DNA of 50,061 bases. It comes from Paulinella micropora. Lineage: Eukaryota > Cercozoa > Imbricatea > Euglyphida. Location of the stretch: positions 167,034-217,094 of the forward strand of contig BJOX01000056.1 in assembly GCA_009731375.1 (NCBI GenBank), written 5' to 3'. The position numbers and the translations under genes were made by a program. Below the pieces are notes generated by a model. That model was given only the letters and a program-made list of their open reading frames with translations. It had not been told where the DNA came from and made no database searches. Below are positions 1-26,354 of this stretch, one piece after another; within the stretch, counting starts at the first letter, position 1; each line of letters starts with the position of its first letter.

Positions 1-146
1 CCTCCTTTGTCATACCTTTTACTGGCGTCTGTCTGCTTGTCTGTGTCTATCTGTCTACCTCTCCTCCTCTTCTTCCTCCTCCTCCTCCTCCTGTGTCATA
101 CCTCTTTACTCGCGTCTGTCTTTCTGTCTGGCTGTGTCTATCTTCT

Positions 147-189
<43 letters not shown>

Positions 190-411
190 ATCTATCTTAT
201 CTAATCTATCTACCTACCTATCTATCTACCTACCTACCTACCTACCTACCTACATAGCTACCTACGTACCTACCTACCTACCTACCTACATAGCTACCTA
301 CGTACCTACCAACGTACCTACCTACCTACCTACCCACCCACCTACCCACACCTACCTACCTACCCACCTACCTACCTACCTACCTACTATATATCTATCT
401 GTGTGTGATAG
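1..411. repeat. TATC/TACC microsatellite block
   Basis: Bases 1-140 are a C/T-rich sequence containing a small imperfect duplication of a roughly 80-bp unit (the CATACCT..ACT.GCGTCTGTC block). From about 148 it is a pure (TATC)n array that drifts into (TACC)n. The open frames across it are translated microsatellite and are not genes. Confidence 0.9.
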
Positions 412-17094
<16,683 letters not shown>

Positions 17095-18300
17095 GGACCT
17101 CCCTTTCCTTTGTGTTAGGCTGTAGTGGTGACCCACTACCATATTTAAAGGATAGACACTACCATATTTAAAGGTTAGAGTAACTCTAATTAAATACTAT
17201 TTTCAGATTTACCAATGTTTCATGTAATTTTTTTAGTAAGTTAAGTTGTCAACGTTTCCGTAAGCATCCATTCCTGAGGACTCAGTCAATTTAAGAACTA
17301 TGGTTGTATTAATATAGCACAATTGCAGTCGAGTCGCCGTAGTTGCACCTAAATAACTGCTAAGCTTACATTTTTTACCGATATTACATTCAAGTATTAT
17401 ACTATTATTAATAATACCATAGTAAAATTAGCGTAAATTTTTAATAATTCAAAATCGAAAACTGTTCAAGAAATGCGGCGCCTGCGCGTAGTCAGTTTTG
17501 CTAGCTGTAAAAACGTCATATTAATAAATCTGCTTGCAATGCTTTCTCCTGCCTTTCCGGCCGCTCCGAACCGTGCCGAGAGTAAGCGTTCTGGTAGCTT
17601 TAGTTAGAATCATTATTATTATTAATATTAGTCTAGATACTTGCCATATCATTTATCATACTTTCAGTGATAGTATTACTGGATGTTATACATTCTGCAA
17701 GTGTCAAACGTGACTCCGAATCAGCTATCGAATTTTAGTTAAGGGCTGGATTTCAGATTAGCGGTCCGACCAGAATCATCTTTTCGAGTTTGAATTAGTG
17801 ACTAGAGTTGAATATTGTATCAGATTCACTAAGCGGCACCTTAACGACTCGGACCGGCCAAAACCTGTACCGTTCAAGCCGTGACAATTCTGATTCCCGG
17901 TGACGGCTCTGCGTGACACTCTTCAAAATTTTGACCGGTTCATTAGATTCTCCTCTGCACGTCGGTGGCAGTGCGATGACGTTTCAAGAGTGAACTCGAC
18001 TTCACTAACTCACTACTTCTGAGTTTTCGAATTTATGATCTCACAGCTAAAATGATTCGTTCAGAAACTCATAATTTCCTACTCACTGAACAGTGACTAT
18101 CAAGTCAAAGACTGTTCTTCAAATTCAAGTTTAGAAAAGATTAAGTATTCCGTGGCAGTGCCTTTCACTGTCACTAGTTTTCCCCGATTTCCACTGTAAA
18201 CTTTGAACACGCACGTTGCGGTAAATTTGTGGACATGAGGTAGTAACAAGCCTTCAGAGTGAACGGAAAAATACAATAATGCTTGACTGCGGCCGGCTTT
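17095..18300. other. Intergenic, no gene seen
   Basis: AT-rich unique sequence follows the eIF4G stop codon. CTACCATATTTAAAGG occurs twice near 17130-17175. I see no convincing open frame, RNA gene or terminal repeat. It includes the unmapped eIF4G 3' UTR and runs up to the retrotransposon. Confidence 0.6.
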
Positions 18301-18304
18301 TTAT
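18301..18304. repeat. Target-site duplication TTAT (left)
   Basis: TTAT directly abuts the left LTR and matches 28697-28700 abutting the right LTR. The fifth base does not match, so the duplication is 4 bp. Confidence 0.8.
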
Positions 18305-18551
18305 TGTTACAATCCCCGAAGATAGCTCAATAAAAAGTCGGTAATACAACCAGACACAAATCCCCAAAAGAGAATGATGTCTCGTTATATTAGCTCAGTG
18401 AAGCCGAAAAGAAAACGGCAACAGACCAAGGTTAAAATGGCATTAGGTCAAATCCGGCCAAACGATATTGAAAATAATGGGAAAAAACTAGGTGCACCTG
18501 ACACCAGAAAAAGGGTACTTTTTACCGGCTATCCGGGGGGTGATGCCTACA
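18305..18551 (-). repeat. 3' LTR
   Basis: This 247-bp repeat starts TGTTACAATCC and ends GCCTACA on the plus strand. It matches 28450-28696 except for G versus A in the AAAAAGG(G/A)TAC segment. The purine tract borders it on the internal side. Confidence 0.95.
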
Positions 18552-18568
18552 GTACCCCTTCCCGTTTT
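18552..18568 (-). promoter_or_regulatory. Polypurine tract
   Basis: In element orientation AAAACGGGAAGGGGTAC runs directly into the 3' LTR. A purine-rich stretch at this place primes plus-strand DNA synthesis in LTR elements. Confidence 0.75.
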
Positions 18569-19346
18569 TATGACGGAAATATGCAATATTTTCGTCATAT
18601 AATTGCTGATTTCTTTTCTGCACAAACGCTACGGGGTGTCGCAACTAAGTGCATTAACCCACGGATAGACGGTGCAGTGGATATATAAAACGCATACGCC
18701 AGACACGAGTCAACTATAAATCTCCAGCCTCGTTTTTGTAAATAAAAACTCCTCCTTCCACACTTGTTGTCCCCCCCGTAACTTAATTCTGAGGCAGTAT
18801 GTCAAGAACAAATAGTATTACTATTGCAATAAAAGCAGCGTTATAATTTTTCTCCTTCTCCAAAAACACTTCCGATCAGTAAATACATTGTCTTTTAATA
18901 ACATACCCTTGTATTCAATCGGTTACCTTAATATAGTACTAGGGGGCCAGACCTAATAACTATATCCAAAGCCGGGGTGAGTGAGCCCGACCATGCGATA
19001 TGCCGACACAAGTAGAGACGGACCGTGCTGGTATGACGATATTAAGTATATCCAAAGAAAAAAATTTAATATGTCTACTATGAGAACATTTTTTGAGAAC
19101 ATCACCCTGGATACTTGAAGCAGGGTCGTACCAGGAACACCATCGCTAAACTCACAAGCGATCCCCTTATACGGTGTCGTATCCATTTGCCGATTGACCC
19201 TCGCATTCATATGTTGCGATAAAAATGCCAAGTAACAACAATGGTACAAAAACATTTTAATAAGACATGATCTGACATGGGCACTATGAGATTAATCCAC
19301 ATGCAGCTTTCAATGTCCGACGCGTGATAAAAGAAAAAAATGTCAC
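18552..19346 (-). other. Element 3' untranslated region
   Basis: About 795 bp lie between the pol stop and the 3' LTR. A 100-codon minus-strand frame (18953-19255) shows no recognisable domain, so I do not call an envelope gene. Confidence 0.7.
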
Positions 19347-22300
19347 TTACTGCCTTCGTCGCCTTGCGCGAACCCCTTTGCCAGGTGGCGGGCCGCCAAC
19401 AAAAGTCAAGTCAAACTTCGACTCCTCCAGAATGTCCCATATTTTGTTAGGGATGGCGCCCAAAGATAAGTCAAAAGGAATGTCAAGCACTCCTCTAGGC
19501 AGTGACTGAATAGTCCACGCAGTGTGGTCTTTGTCTCGAAGGGTAATAGTATCATCCCATGTCTCGAGATTTTTCGCGTCTTTGTACACCGGTAAATATT
19601 GTCTAGCTTTTGGATCCTCAACAGGGTCCATGCTTCTCCAAAAATGGAGTACCGGTTGTATCGTTTTTGCTGCTAAGGATCTCTTCGATGTCCGTGCTGC
19701 CCGTGTAGTCTGCGGGACCGCCACAGCTCGCATGAGATAAAGATCTGAGAGAGTGTCATCGGCAACATGAGATTCTGCCGGTCTCAACAGATAAAAAGCG
19801 TCTCGGACCCACTTGATGGCCGCAATCGCCTCTCCTTCCTTCCATCGCACATGTCGAATGTCCACATTACCCGCGTTCGGGTTAGTGTCCTTCTCCCCTC
19901 CTCCTCCATGGACATCCGTCGCTCGCGTCGACCTTGCCACCTTCCTCGGTTGGTCGAAGATGAGATCGTTTTGCGCTCTCCTCCTCTGCGCCTCCGTGAA
20001 CTTCTCCTTCGTACCGCCGCGGACTATGGGGGCTTTAGACTGAGTCCCCGCCGCGCTTTTGCGGTTTGAGTCTTCCTTACTCTCCTTCTCGGTCTCCTCC
20101 TTCTCCGTGACCGGTGCCCGATAGGCATTCTCCTCCTCTAAGGTATCCTCCTTCTGTATAGGCGGTACCTCTTTGAAGTCCTCCTTCATCCGTTTCAACG
20201 CCTCCTCAACGGATTCATCCTCAAGTAAGAAGGGGTCATATTTGATCAGCCTTCGAACATTCACAATCTGCACCTTCCCTCTACCCCTGATCTTATAATT
20301 CAGAGGTCCCATCTGTTCCATGATCTGGTATGGTCCTTTCCAGTGGGTAAACAGCTTAGAGCTAACCCCCTTAGGGACTTGAGGATGGTACAAGAGTACA
20401 ATATCCCCAACCTGGAAACGGACTTGATCTAAGTGCGCTTGTCGCACTCCTTGTGCGTCAGTCTTTCTGCGCTCCGCCTCCCTGTGCGCCGCAACTATTT
20501 GTTCCGCCTCCATCTTCGCTCTTAGTCTCATCCCGAACAACTCATCCTCATCTGCCCAAGTGTCTTTTGGATGCAGAAGTGAGGTTGGGATATTAGGCTC
20601 TCGGCCGTAAACCAATTGATATGGCGAGACTGAGCTCCTGGCTCCTCCTAATGCCGATGAGGGTAGACAGTTCATTGCAAAGGCAAATGAAGGTGCTGCC
20701 TCCACCCAGGCTCTCTGATTCTCCTTCTTCATACAGTACATCTTAAGCGAGGCTTTGAGAGGTCTATGTACCCGCTCGATCTTGCCATTCGCTCTCGGGT
20801 TATAGGCAGTAACATATTGCCATTTCATCCCGTAGTACTTAGATAGTCTGTCGATGACTTCATTATTAAAGTCAGAACCTCGATCAGAACATATCTTTCT
20901 AGGCACTCCGATCTGCGAGACGATCCTATCGATCAGAGCCTCCGCAGTTGTCTTGCCTGTAGCGTCCTTAACAGGAACAACCCAGACATAATTGGTGGCT
21001 CGATCTATTGCGGTAAGAAGGTATCTGTACCCTTCTGCCGATTCGGGGAAAGGTCCCACATGATCGATGTGTAAAAATTCAAACATCCCGGCGTGTAACG
21101 GGAATGTACCGATCAGGCCAAAGTTCGCCTTCAGCGGTGTCTTTGTGGTTTTGCATGGGATGCATGCGTCCACTTCCCTGTCTATCTCCTCCTTCATCCC
21201 TTTCCACCAAAATCGCCTCGCTATGAACCAATGAGTTCTTTGTCGACCCGGATGTGCCAGTAAGGGGCAGTTATGGGCTGCGACATATATAAAGCGCCTC
21301 AACTTCTCTGGTACCCAGAGAGTCCATTTGTCAGGCTGTGATGCAAATTTGCCATGCTGGCCCTTGTACCACAATAGCCCATCTCTCCACGCCATCTCCT
21401 TCATCTGATCTTTGATCTGTGGAGTCTTTTTAAGCTCATTAGGGTTCTTGTATAACGTTATGAGCTCCTTGAACTCCGGATCCGTCGCCTGTTGCTGCCT
21501 CCACGCGGTAGGCGAGGCGATATGAATAGTACCGTCCTCCAACCTTACTCCTACCCTTTCCGGGTCTTCATCAAGCTCGCTTCGATTTTCCTGTGGAGGT
21601 TCAGTACAGACCTCAGTCGTCTCCTCCTCTTCTTTTATATTCGCCTTCGCGTTCTCGTATGCCTCATAAGACCACTCAGCGTCTTCGAGAACATGCGCCT
21701 CACAGCATATGCCATGCTCCGGGCCTTGAGGACTATATCGTAGACCCGTGCGGTCATAACGAACGCCTCTTGCCATCTGCATCGCCTCTATGTGGCTCAC
21801 CTCGTATACCTTGTCCGTGGACAGGTCCATCATCTCCACTGATGATACGAGAGCCGACACCTCCGACTGAAACTCTAGCCTGGAAAGGCTATCAGCGACT
21901 ACGTTTCGCTTTCCCGGTAAGTAGACCATCGTGAAATTGAAACATGACAAGAAAGCTTGCCACCGCGCCAAACGGCCGGTTTGTTCATGATTCATCAACC
22001 AAAGAAGGTTGTGATGATCGGTCCTAACCGTGAATAGAGGTCCTCCCCACAAGTATTCTCTGAGCCTCTTGAGAGCCCATACTACTGCCAACGCCTCCCT
22101 CTGTCGCGTGCAGTAATTTCGCTCCGCCGCACACAGCTTTCTACTAATAAACATGATCGGGCGCAACTTTTTCTCCTCATCTTCTTGTTGCAGCACCGCG
22201 CCAATCGCAAACTTAGATGCATCCGTGTCGACTACGAACGGTTTCGTAAAGTCGGGCATCATAAGTACTAATCCGCCGTCCTTGGGATCTTTATAAATGA

Positions 22301-25169
22301 TATCTTTGAGCGTATTAAACGCCTGCAAAGCCTCCTCATCCCACTTCTCAAAGTCTCCAAAATCAATCATCTTCTCCAGCTTAGCCCGAGTTGCACCCCA
22401 ATCGGGTATGAACTGGCTGTAGTACTGTGCCATCGCAAGAAAAGAGTGTAACTCCGTGCGATTCTTTGGCAACTGTCTACTCATGATCTCCTCCCTCTTT
22501 TCGCGCGATATCGAGACCCTATTATGAGAAATCTCGTAACCCAAATACGTCACACTTGTCCTGGCAAGCTGACATTTCTTTAGGTTGCATTTCAGGCCAA
22601 AAGCTCCGATGCGCCTGAAGACATCTGACAAGTGATCGATATGCTCTTCCATTGTGTTAGAGTATACGATGATGTCATCGATGTAACAAAATGCATATTC
22701 TCCCGCCTTCTGTCCTCTCCTTCTCATAAAACCATCCTCCGACTGGTCGTCATATTGACCGCTCAACATCTTCTGCATCGCCTTCTGAAAGAGCCCCGGG
22801 GCCTGTTTGAGTCCCATTGGAAGCACCTTCCACTGGTATATTTCCATACCCACAACGAATGCAGTCAGCCATCTGGATTTCTCGTCCAGTGGTATCTGCC
22901 AGAAGCCGTTCTTAAGGTCAATGACCGAATAGAATTTAGCATTCCGCAGCACCCTTCTGCCTTCTTCTAAGGTCGGCAGAGGATTTCTCTCTTCCTCTAG
23001 CACCTTATTCACACGGGCATAATTGATCGTCAAGCGCCATTCTCCTCCTGGCTTAGGGACGATTTTCGGTTGAGAGACAATTGGAGATGTAGATCTCTCA
23101 ATAAAGTCCTCATCGAGCAACTGTCTCACATTCTCCTCCGCTATTTTTGCCTCATGTATGCTCAAATTTGCCCTCCGTGGTGCCGGAGATGGCTCCGCAC
23201 CCGGTATCTTGTAAATGACAGCAGTGAAGTCATCCGACTTTACACCACCTGCCCGAGGAGGGTCGAAAATTTCTCTGTACGCCTCCATCTTAGCTTTGAG
23301 AAACGCCTTCTCTCTCTCCGAACCCACTCCTTCTTCTAAAATTTTCCGCGCCGCCGCTTGGAAATCTTCCTCCGACATCTTCTTATGCTCCTTGAGGGGC
23401 GCTAAGTCCTCCTCCAAACTCAAATCTTCCTCGGACAAATCGTCTAGTCCCGTTCTTTCATACGTGACTGTGTCCGGCTCATCATCATGACCCAGCCCGA
23501 CAAGCATATCAATAAGGTTCGCGTATTGTATCGGAGCCTTACGGGTGTAGAAACCATCAAAGCATGTGAAAGCTTGAGGTATCAATTTCAACTTGTCCTG
23601 GGCTCTGAGCTTTTGCTTGTATGCACTGCTCTGCTCCCGAGACCCGAGTCGACAAGCCACCACTAACTGTTGCTTGCGAGAAGGAACAGGTATAGGATGA
23701 TCAATAAGCCGGTCCCTTATCTCCTGTGCCCAGATCGCCTTCTCATTGTATGGCAGAATGACAGTATACGGCTTGTTACTCTCAAATAGAGTCCGTAGAC
23801 ACTTTTTCACTTCAGTTAATGAGCGCGGCCAGGTAGGCACATCGCCCCAAAAGTTCGTGATAAAAGTTTTAATGTCATCCGCTGGAGTATCGGGGATACG
23901 CCCCTTCCTCCTTGGCACAAACGCCTCTCTCTTCTCATCTGACACCTTCGCATGGTAACAGTAGCCATTAGTAATATGGACATCTGCCCCGCCACCTTCT
24001 GCGAATCTGGCCAACGACGGGCACTGTTTCGCAACACATATTATCTCCTCATTACGCGCTACGACTAAGTCATCAATAGACTTTCTGTCCCATGCGGGAA
24101 TCGTAACCGTATACGCCTGCATCTCCGTCTCCCAATTGTCGGTCCAGGTCAGTTCCTCCGGCACTGTGACATAGGGGTGTACATAGGCTTCAGTTGCCTC
24201 ATGTACGAAGGCCAACTTTTTCCTCTCCGTTGCTAGACTCAGCTCAAAAGCCTCGTATGAGTCAGTAGCAGTCATCGGATTAATATCCTCCTCCTCTCCA
24301 TTCTTCACTCCATAAATCACCCGCCGTGCGGCGCAATCGATCACAGCCCCCATCGTAGCCAATTGGTCATACGACAGCAGGATTGAACCGTGGTAATCGG
24401 GGACAACATAGAGGTCCGCACGATATACTCGACCGGATTTCAATTTGAAAATTAATGTGACGATGCCCGTAATTTCCGTACGGCTGCCTACCCCTTTTAG
24501 GGTCCCCTTTGTTTTTCTAATGTTTTTGTCCACCCATGTCCGGTGACTATTCAAAAACTTCTGGCCGACAATATTAATATTCGCCATCGTATCATTACCA
24601 ACTTTTAATGTGGTTTGTAAAGTTTCACAAAAGAGGTCAGTGTAGCATAGCGCGTCTGGTCTATGTAAACTAGCCGCTAGCACATGAATTTTTCGTTCTA
24701 GGGTTTTGAGTCTAAGCTCAAGTTCCTTGTCCTCTTCTCGTTCTCCCCCCTTTTCCGCCAACTTAACTTCTTGAGTCTCCGGGGCTTCCGGTATCTCGAG
24801 TGTCTTTTGGACAGAGTCTGGTACACCGAGTGTACTCGTGTCTATAGCAGAGACTATTGAGTCCTTTGGCGGGGGTACGGTCCGCTGCTTCTTCGTAGGA
24901 GAAGACCTAGCCTTTGGTTTCGGCTTCCTCTCCTCCATCGCCTTCTTCGCCTTCCTATTCGCATCATTTATCATATTAGCTCTCGAAGGATGAACTAGCA
25001 AGTGCTTACCTTGAGGCTTGTGAGGCTGTGTGCCTTCACCTTCACGTCTGGGAGGAACGGAACCGTTCGTATCCTGTTCATCAACAGTAGGCATAACTGT
25101 GACTGTCGGATTAAAAAGAACAGTTTTTATCTCCTTCTCTCTCTTCTTTTCCTCTCTCTTCTCCTCCCG
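19347..25169 (-). CDS. pol: Pol polyprotein: protease, RT, RNase H, integrase, C-terminal tail
   Basis: Pol copies genomic RNA into DNA and inserts it. Counting from the ATG at 25094 (1915 residues): a retropepsin-like region at about 155-265 with DTM at 168-170; RT with LPMGLKQAPG (758-767) and YIDD (804-807); RNase H with D958, E1000, D1026 and D1068; integrase zinc finger H1274, H1281, C1311, C1314; catalytic D1344, D1404, E1440 (D,D-35-E); a GPY/F module (about 1555-1605); then a 300-residue tail. The frame is also open upstream to the TGA at 25170-25172, in frame with gag. It can therefore be made by readthrough, although the ATG allows separate initiation. The stop is TAA. No frameshift or internal stop interrupts the catalytic domains. 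Confidence 0.95.
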   Translation of the reverse strand, partial: REEKREEKKREKEIKTVLFNPTVTVMPTVDEQDTNGSVPPRREGEGTQPHKPQGKHLLVHPSRANMINDANRKAKKAMEERKPKPKARSSPTKKQRTVPPPKDSIVSAIDTSTLGVPDSVQKTLEIPEAPETQEVKLAEKGGEREEDKELELRLKTLERKIHVLAASLHRPDALCYTDLFCETLQTTLKVGNDTMANINIVGQKFLNSHRTWVDKNIRKTKGTLKGVGSRTEITGIVTLIFKLKSGRVYRADLYVVPDYHGSILLSYDQLATMGAVIDCAARRVIYGVKNGEEEDINPMTATDSYEAFELSLATERKKLAFVHEATEAYVHPYVTVPEELTWTDNWETEMQAYTVTIPAWDRKSIDDLVVARNEEIICVAKQCPSLARFAEGGGADVHITNGYCYHAKVSDEKREAFVPRRKGRIPDTPADDIKTFITNFWGDVPTWPRSLTEVKKCLRTLFESNKPYTVILPYNEKAIWAQEIRDRLIDHPIPVPSRKQQLVVACRLGSREQSSAYKQKLRAQDKLKLIPQAFTCFDGFYTRKAPIQYANLIDMLVGLGHDDEPDTVTYERTGLDDLSEEDLSLEEDLAPLKEHKKMSEEDFQAAARKILEEGVGSEREKAFLKAKMEAYREIFDPPRAGGVKSDDFTAVIYKIPGAEPSPAPRRANLSIHEAKIAEENVRQLLDEDFIERSTSPIVSQPKIVPKPGGEWRLTINYARVNKVLEEERNPLPTLEEGRRVLRNAKFYSVIDLKNGFWQIPLDEKSRWLTAFVVGMEIYQWKVLPMGLKQAPGLFQKAMQKMLSGQYDDQSEDGFMRRRGQKAGEYAFCYIDDIIVYSNTMEEHIDHLSDVFRRIGAFGLKCNLKKCQLARTSVTYLGYEISHNRVSISREKREEIMSRQLPKNRTELHSFLAMAQYYSQFIPDWGATRAKLEKMIDFGDFEKWDEEALQAFNTLKDIIYKDPKDGGLVLMMPDFTKPFVVDTDASKFAIGAVLQQEDEEKKLRPIMFISRKLCAAERNYCTRQREALAVVWALKRLREYLWGGPLFTVRTDHHNLLWLMNHEQTGRLARWQAFLSCFNFTMVYLPGKRNVVADSLSRLEFQSEVSALVSSVEMMDLSTDKVYEVSHIEAMQMARGVRYDRTGLRYSPQGPEHGICCEAHVLEDAEWSYEAYENAKANIKEEEETTEVCTEPPQENRSELDEDPERVGVRLEDGTIHIASPTAWRQQQATDPEFKELITLYKNPNELKKTPQIKDQMKEMAWRDGLLWYKGQHGKFASQPDKWTLWVPEKLRRFIYVAAHNCPLLAHPGRQRTHWFIARRFWWKGMKEEIDREVDACIPCKTTKTPLKANFGLIGTFPLHAGMFEFLHIDHVGPFPESAEGYRYLLTAIDRATNYVWVVPVKDATGKTTAEALIDRIVSQIGVPRKICSDRGSDFNNEVIDRLSKYYGMKWQYVTAYNPRANGKIERVHRPLKASLKMYCMKKENQRAWVEAAPSFAFAMNCLPSSALGGARSSVSPYQLVYGREPNIPTSLLHPKDTWADEDELFGMRLRAKMEAEQIVAAHREAERRKTDAQGVRQAHLDQVRFQVGDIVLLYHPQVPKGVSSKLFTHWKGPYQIMEQMGPLNYKIRGRGKVQIVNVRRLIKYDPFLLEDESVEEALKRMKEDFKEVPPIQKEDTLEEENAYRAPVTEKEETEKESKEDSNRKSAAGTQSKAPIVRGGTKEKFTEAQRRRAQNDLIFDQPRKVARSTRATDVHGGGGEKDTNPNAGNVDIRHVRWKEGEAIAAIKWVRDAFYLLRPAESHVADDTLSDLYLMRAVAVPQTTRAARTSKRSLAAKTIQPVLHFWRSMDPVEDPKARQYLPVYKDAKNLETWDDTITLRDKDHTAWTIQSLPRGVLDIPFDLSLGAIPNKIWDILEESKFDLTFVGGPPPGKGVRARRRRQ

Positions 25170-25172
25170 TCA
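25167..25172 (-). promoter_or_regulatory. Candidate leaky stop between gag-2 and pol (TGA CGG)
   Basis: The gag-2 frame ends in TGA followed by CGG and then about 40 bases of almost pure purine. The frame stays open into pol (25 codons to the first pol ATG). TGA-CGG is the known type II readthrough context of several plant RNA viruses. In those systems a downstream stem-loop helps; I see no obvious one here. Confidence 0.6.
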
Positions 25173-26351
25173 GTCTACGACGACAACACGCTCACCTGAG
25201 CCGGTGTCTTCGTCTTGACGTCCCCCCTCCGTAGCGGTATAAGCTTGCTGGGGGTAGTTGGAGCTGGAACTGGTGCTATAATTCCAGTATCCGTGTCCTC
25301 TGGGAGGGCGCGCTGGGGTCCGTCCTCCCCTTCCACGAAAGCCTCGTCCTCGTGGTGCCGCCCCTCTTGGTGTCCCTCGGGACCCTCGTGACGATCCTCT
25401 CGTCTCTCCTCCTCCTCTAGTCGGCGCCTTTGATCGGCCCGATGTCTCTCTCTTCTCCCTTCTCTTCATTCTGTCAAGGAAGTAAATGATGGCCTCCCGG
25501 AACTCCGCATCCGAGACCATATTCGCATTCCACCTCCCCTCCTCCAACTCCTTCTTGTACATGGCGTACATGGTCTTTTTCATGCCTTCGAGCTCTCTAA
25601 GGAAAAGATTTCGCTGCCTATCATCAAGAGAGTCGTGGCTGAAGAGGCAATTGCCTACTCCTTTCTGTGCCTCATGCTTACACGCCATGTATGAAAAATA
25701 GCGGTAGCACGGCGTCGGCTCATCATCTCTCCCCCTCTTGAGACCTGCCGTTCGAGTTGCATGTGCTGCTTGAGCACCTCCAACCCCCTGTGTCGCGGCA
25801 CTGGAGAATGACTCGGTGGCCGTGTCCAATTCGGAACACGCGTCGAGCACCTCCTTGAACAGGTCGCCCGGCGGAGTAGCCGCTACAGTCCTCTCGTATA
25901 TATTCGTTTCTAAAAAATCCGCCGTCTTCACCGCCGTGAAGGTCGGACAGGACTGTATGATCCTTGCGAGCTTGCTCGGGTGTCGTGTACACAAAGCACT
26001 CAGGAAGTACAAAATGATAGACTTCCGGCTATAAAAGAGCCCGTACTTGGCGCTGACCTCAGTGAGGATCGCTGCCAACCTCGTGCCAATGCCCAGCCCT
26101 TCGTTCACCTCTTGAAAAATCTCAAACCCAATCAAAGTACCAGTGCACAGGTGCTGATACCCATGAGTTTTAAAGTATTGCAAGAGGACGGCAACTGGCA
26201 CCGTGCATTGCAGGTCTGAGGCTGCTCTCCTAGCCGCCACCTCTACCGCTCTCATCGCCTTGTACTCCCCAACATCAAACCCTTGTGTGATGATTGATGG
26301 GTCCAACAAGGTGTACAACGCCTCATACTCCTGTGTTTCGTCCGTTGGATG
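25170..26351 (-). CDS. gag: Gag-2: capsid-like part with CCCH zinc finger and RGG tail
   Basis: The frame is open for 393 codons after the gag-1 TAG. Its first ATG comes only about 32 codons in, which favours readthrough over independent start. Counting from the TTG at 26318: an Ala/Leu-rich helical region (about 20-170); a CCCH finger C204-x8-C213-x10-C224-x3-H228; then an RGG/RGR-rich basic tail (about 300-342). The usual Ty3 nucleocapsid CCHC knuckle is absent; CCCH plus RGG could do the RNA binding instead. It ends in TGA before pol in the same frame. That it is Gag is inferred from position and RNA-binding features. Confidence 0.75.
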   Translation of the reverse strand, partial: HPTDETQEYEALYTLLDPSIITQGFDVGEYKAMRAVEVAARRAASDLQCTVPVAVLLQYFKTHGYQHLCTGTLIGFEIFQEVNEGLGIGTRLAAILTEVSAKYGLFYSRKSIILYFLSALCTRHPSKLARIIQSCPTFTAVKTADFLETNIYERTVAATPPGDLFKEVLDACSELDTATESFSSAATQGVGGAQAAHATRTAGLKRGRDDEPTPCYRYFSYMACKHEAQKGVGNCLFSHDSLDDRQRNLFLRELEGMKKTMYAMYKKELEEGRWNANMVSDAEFREAIIYFLDRMKRREKRETSGRSKAPTRGGGETRGSSRGSRGTPRGAAPRGRGFRGRGGRTPARPPRGHGYWNYSTSSSSNYPQQAYTATEGGRQDEDTGSGERVVVVD

Positions 26352-26354
26352 CTA
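26346..26354 (-). promoter_or_regulatory. Candidate leaky stop between gag-1 and gag-2 (TAG CAT CCA)
   Basis: Gag-1 ends TGG TAG CAT CCA and the frame continues open into gag-2. The type I leaky context of tobamoviruses is UAG-CAR-YYA; this site matches five of the six downstream bases (T in place of R). Readthrough is predicted, not shown. Confidence 0.6.

Noticed and set aside
17095-18300. Older LTR or solo element left of the retrotransposon
   Set aside because: I could not find paired terminal repeats or protein remnants, only a 16-bp duplicate near 17130-17175.
18374-18688. Plus-strand frame of 104 codons starting in the LTR, also 74 codons at 28519
   Set aside because: It is antisense to the element, mostly within the 247-bp LTR, and the two copies end differently in flanking DNA. 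A chance open frame is more likely than a gene.
18953-19255. Possible envelope-like ORF after pol
   Set aside because: 100 codons, one hydrophobic patch, no signal peptide, Cys pattern or second membrane segment. No support.
19324-24037. Many plus-strand and out-of-frame ORFs opposite pol
   Set aside because: They are shadows of the 1915-codon pol frame, which carries all the conserved motifs.
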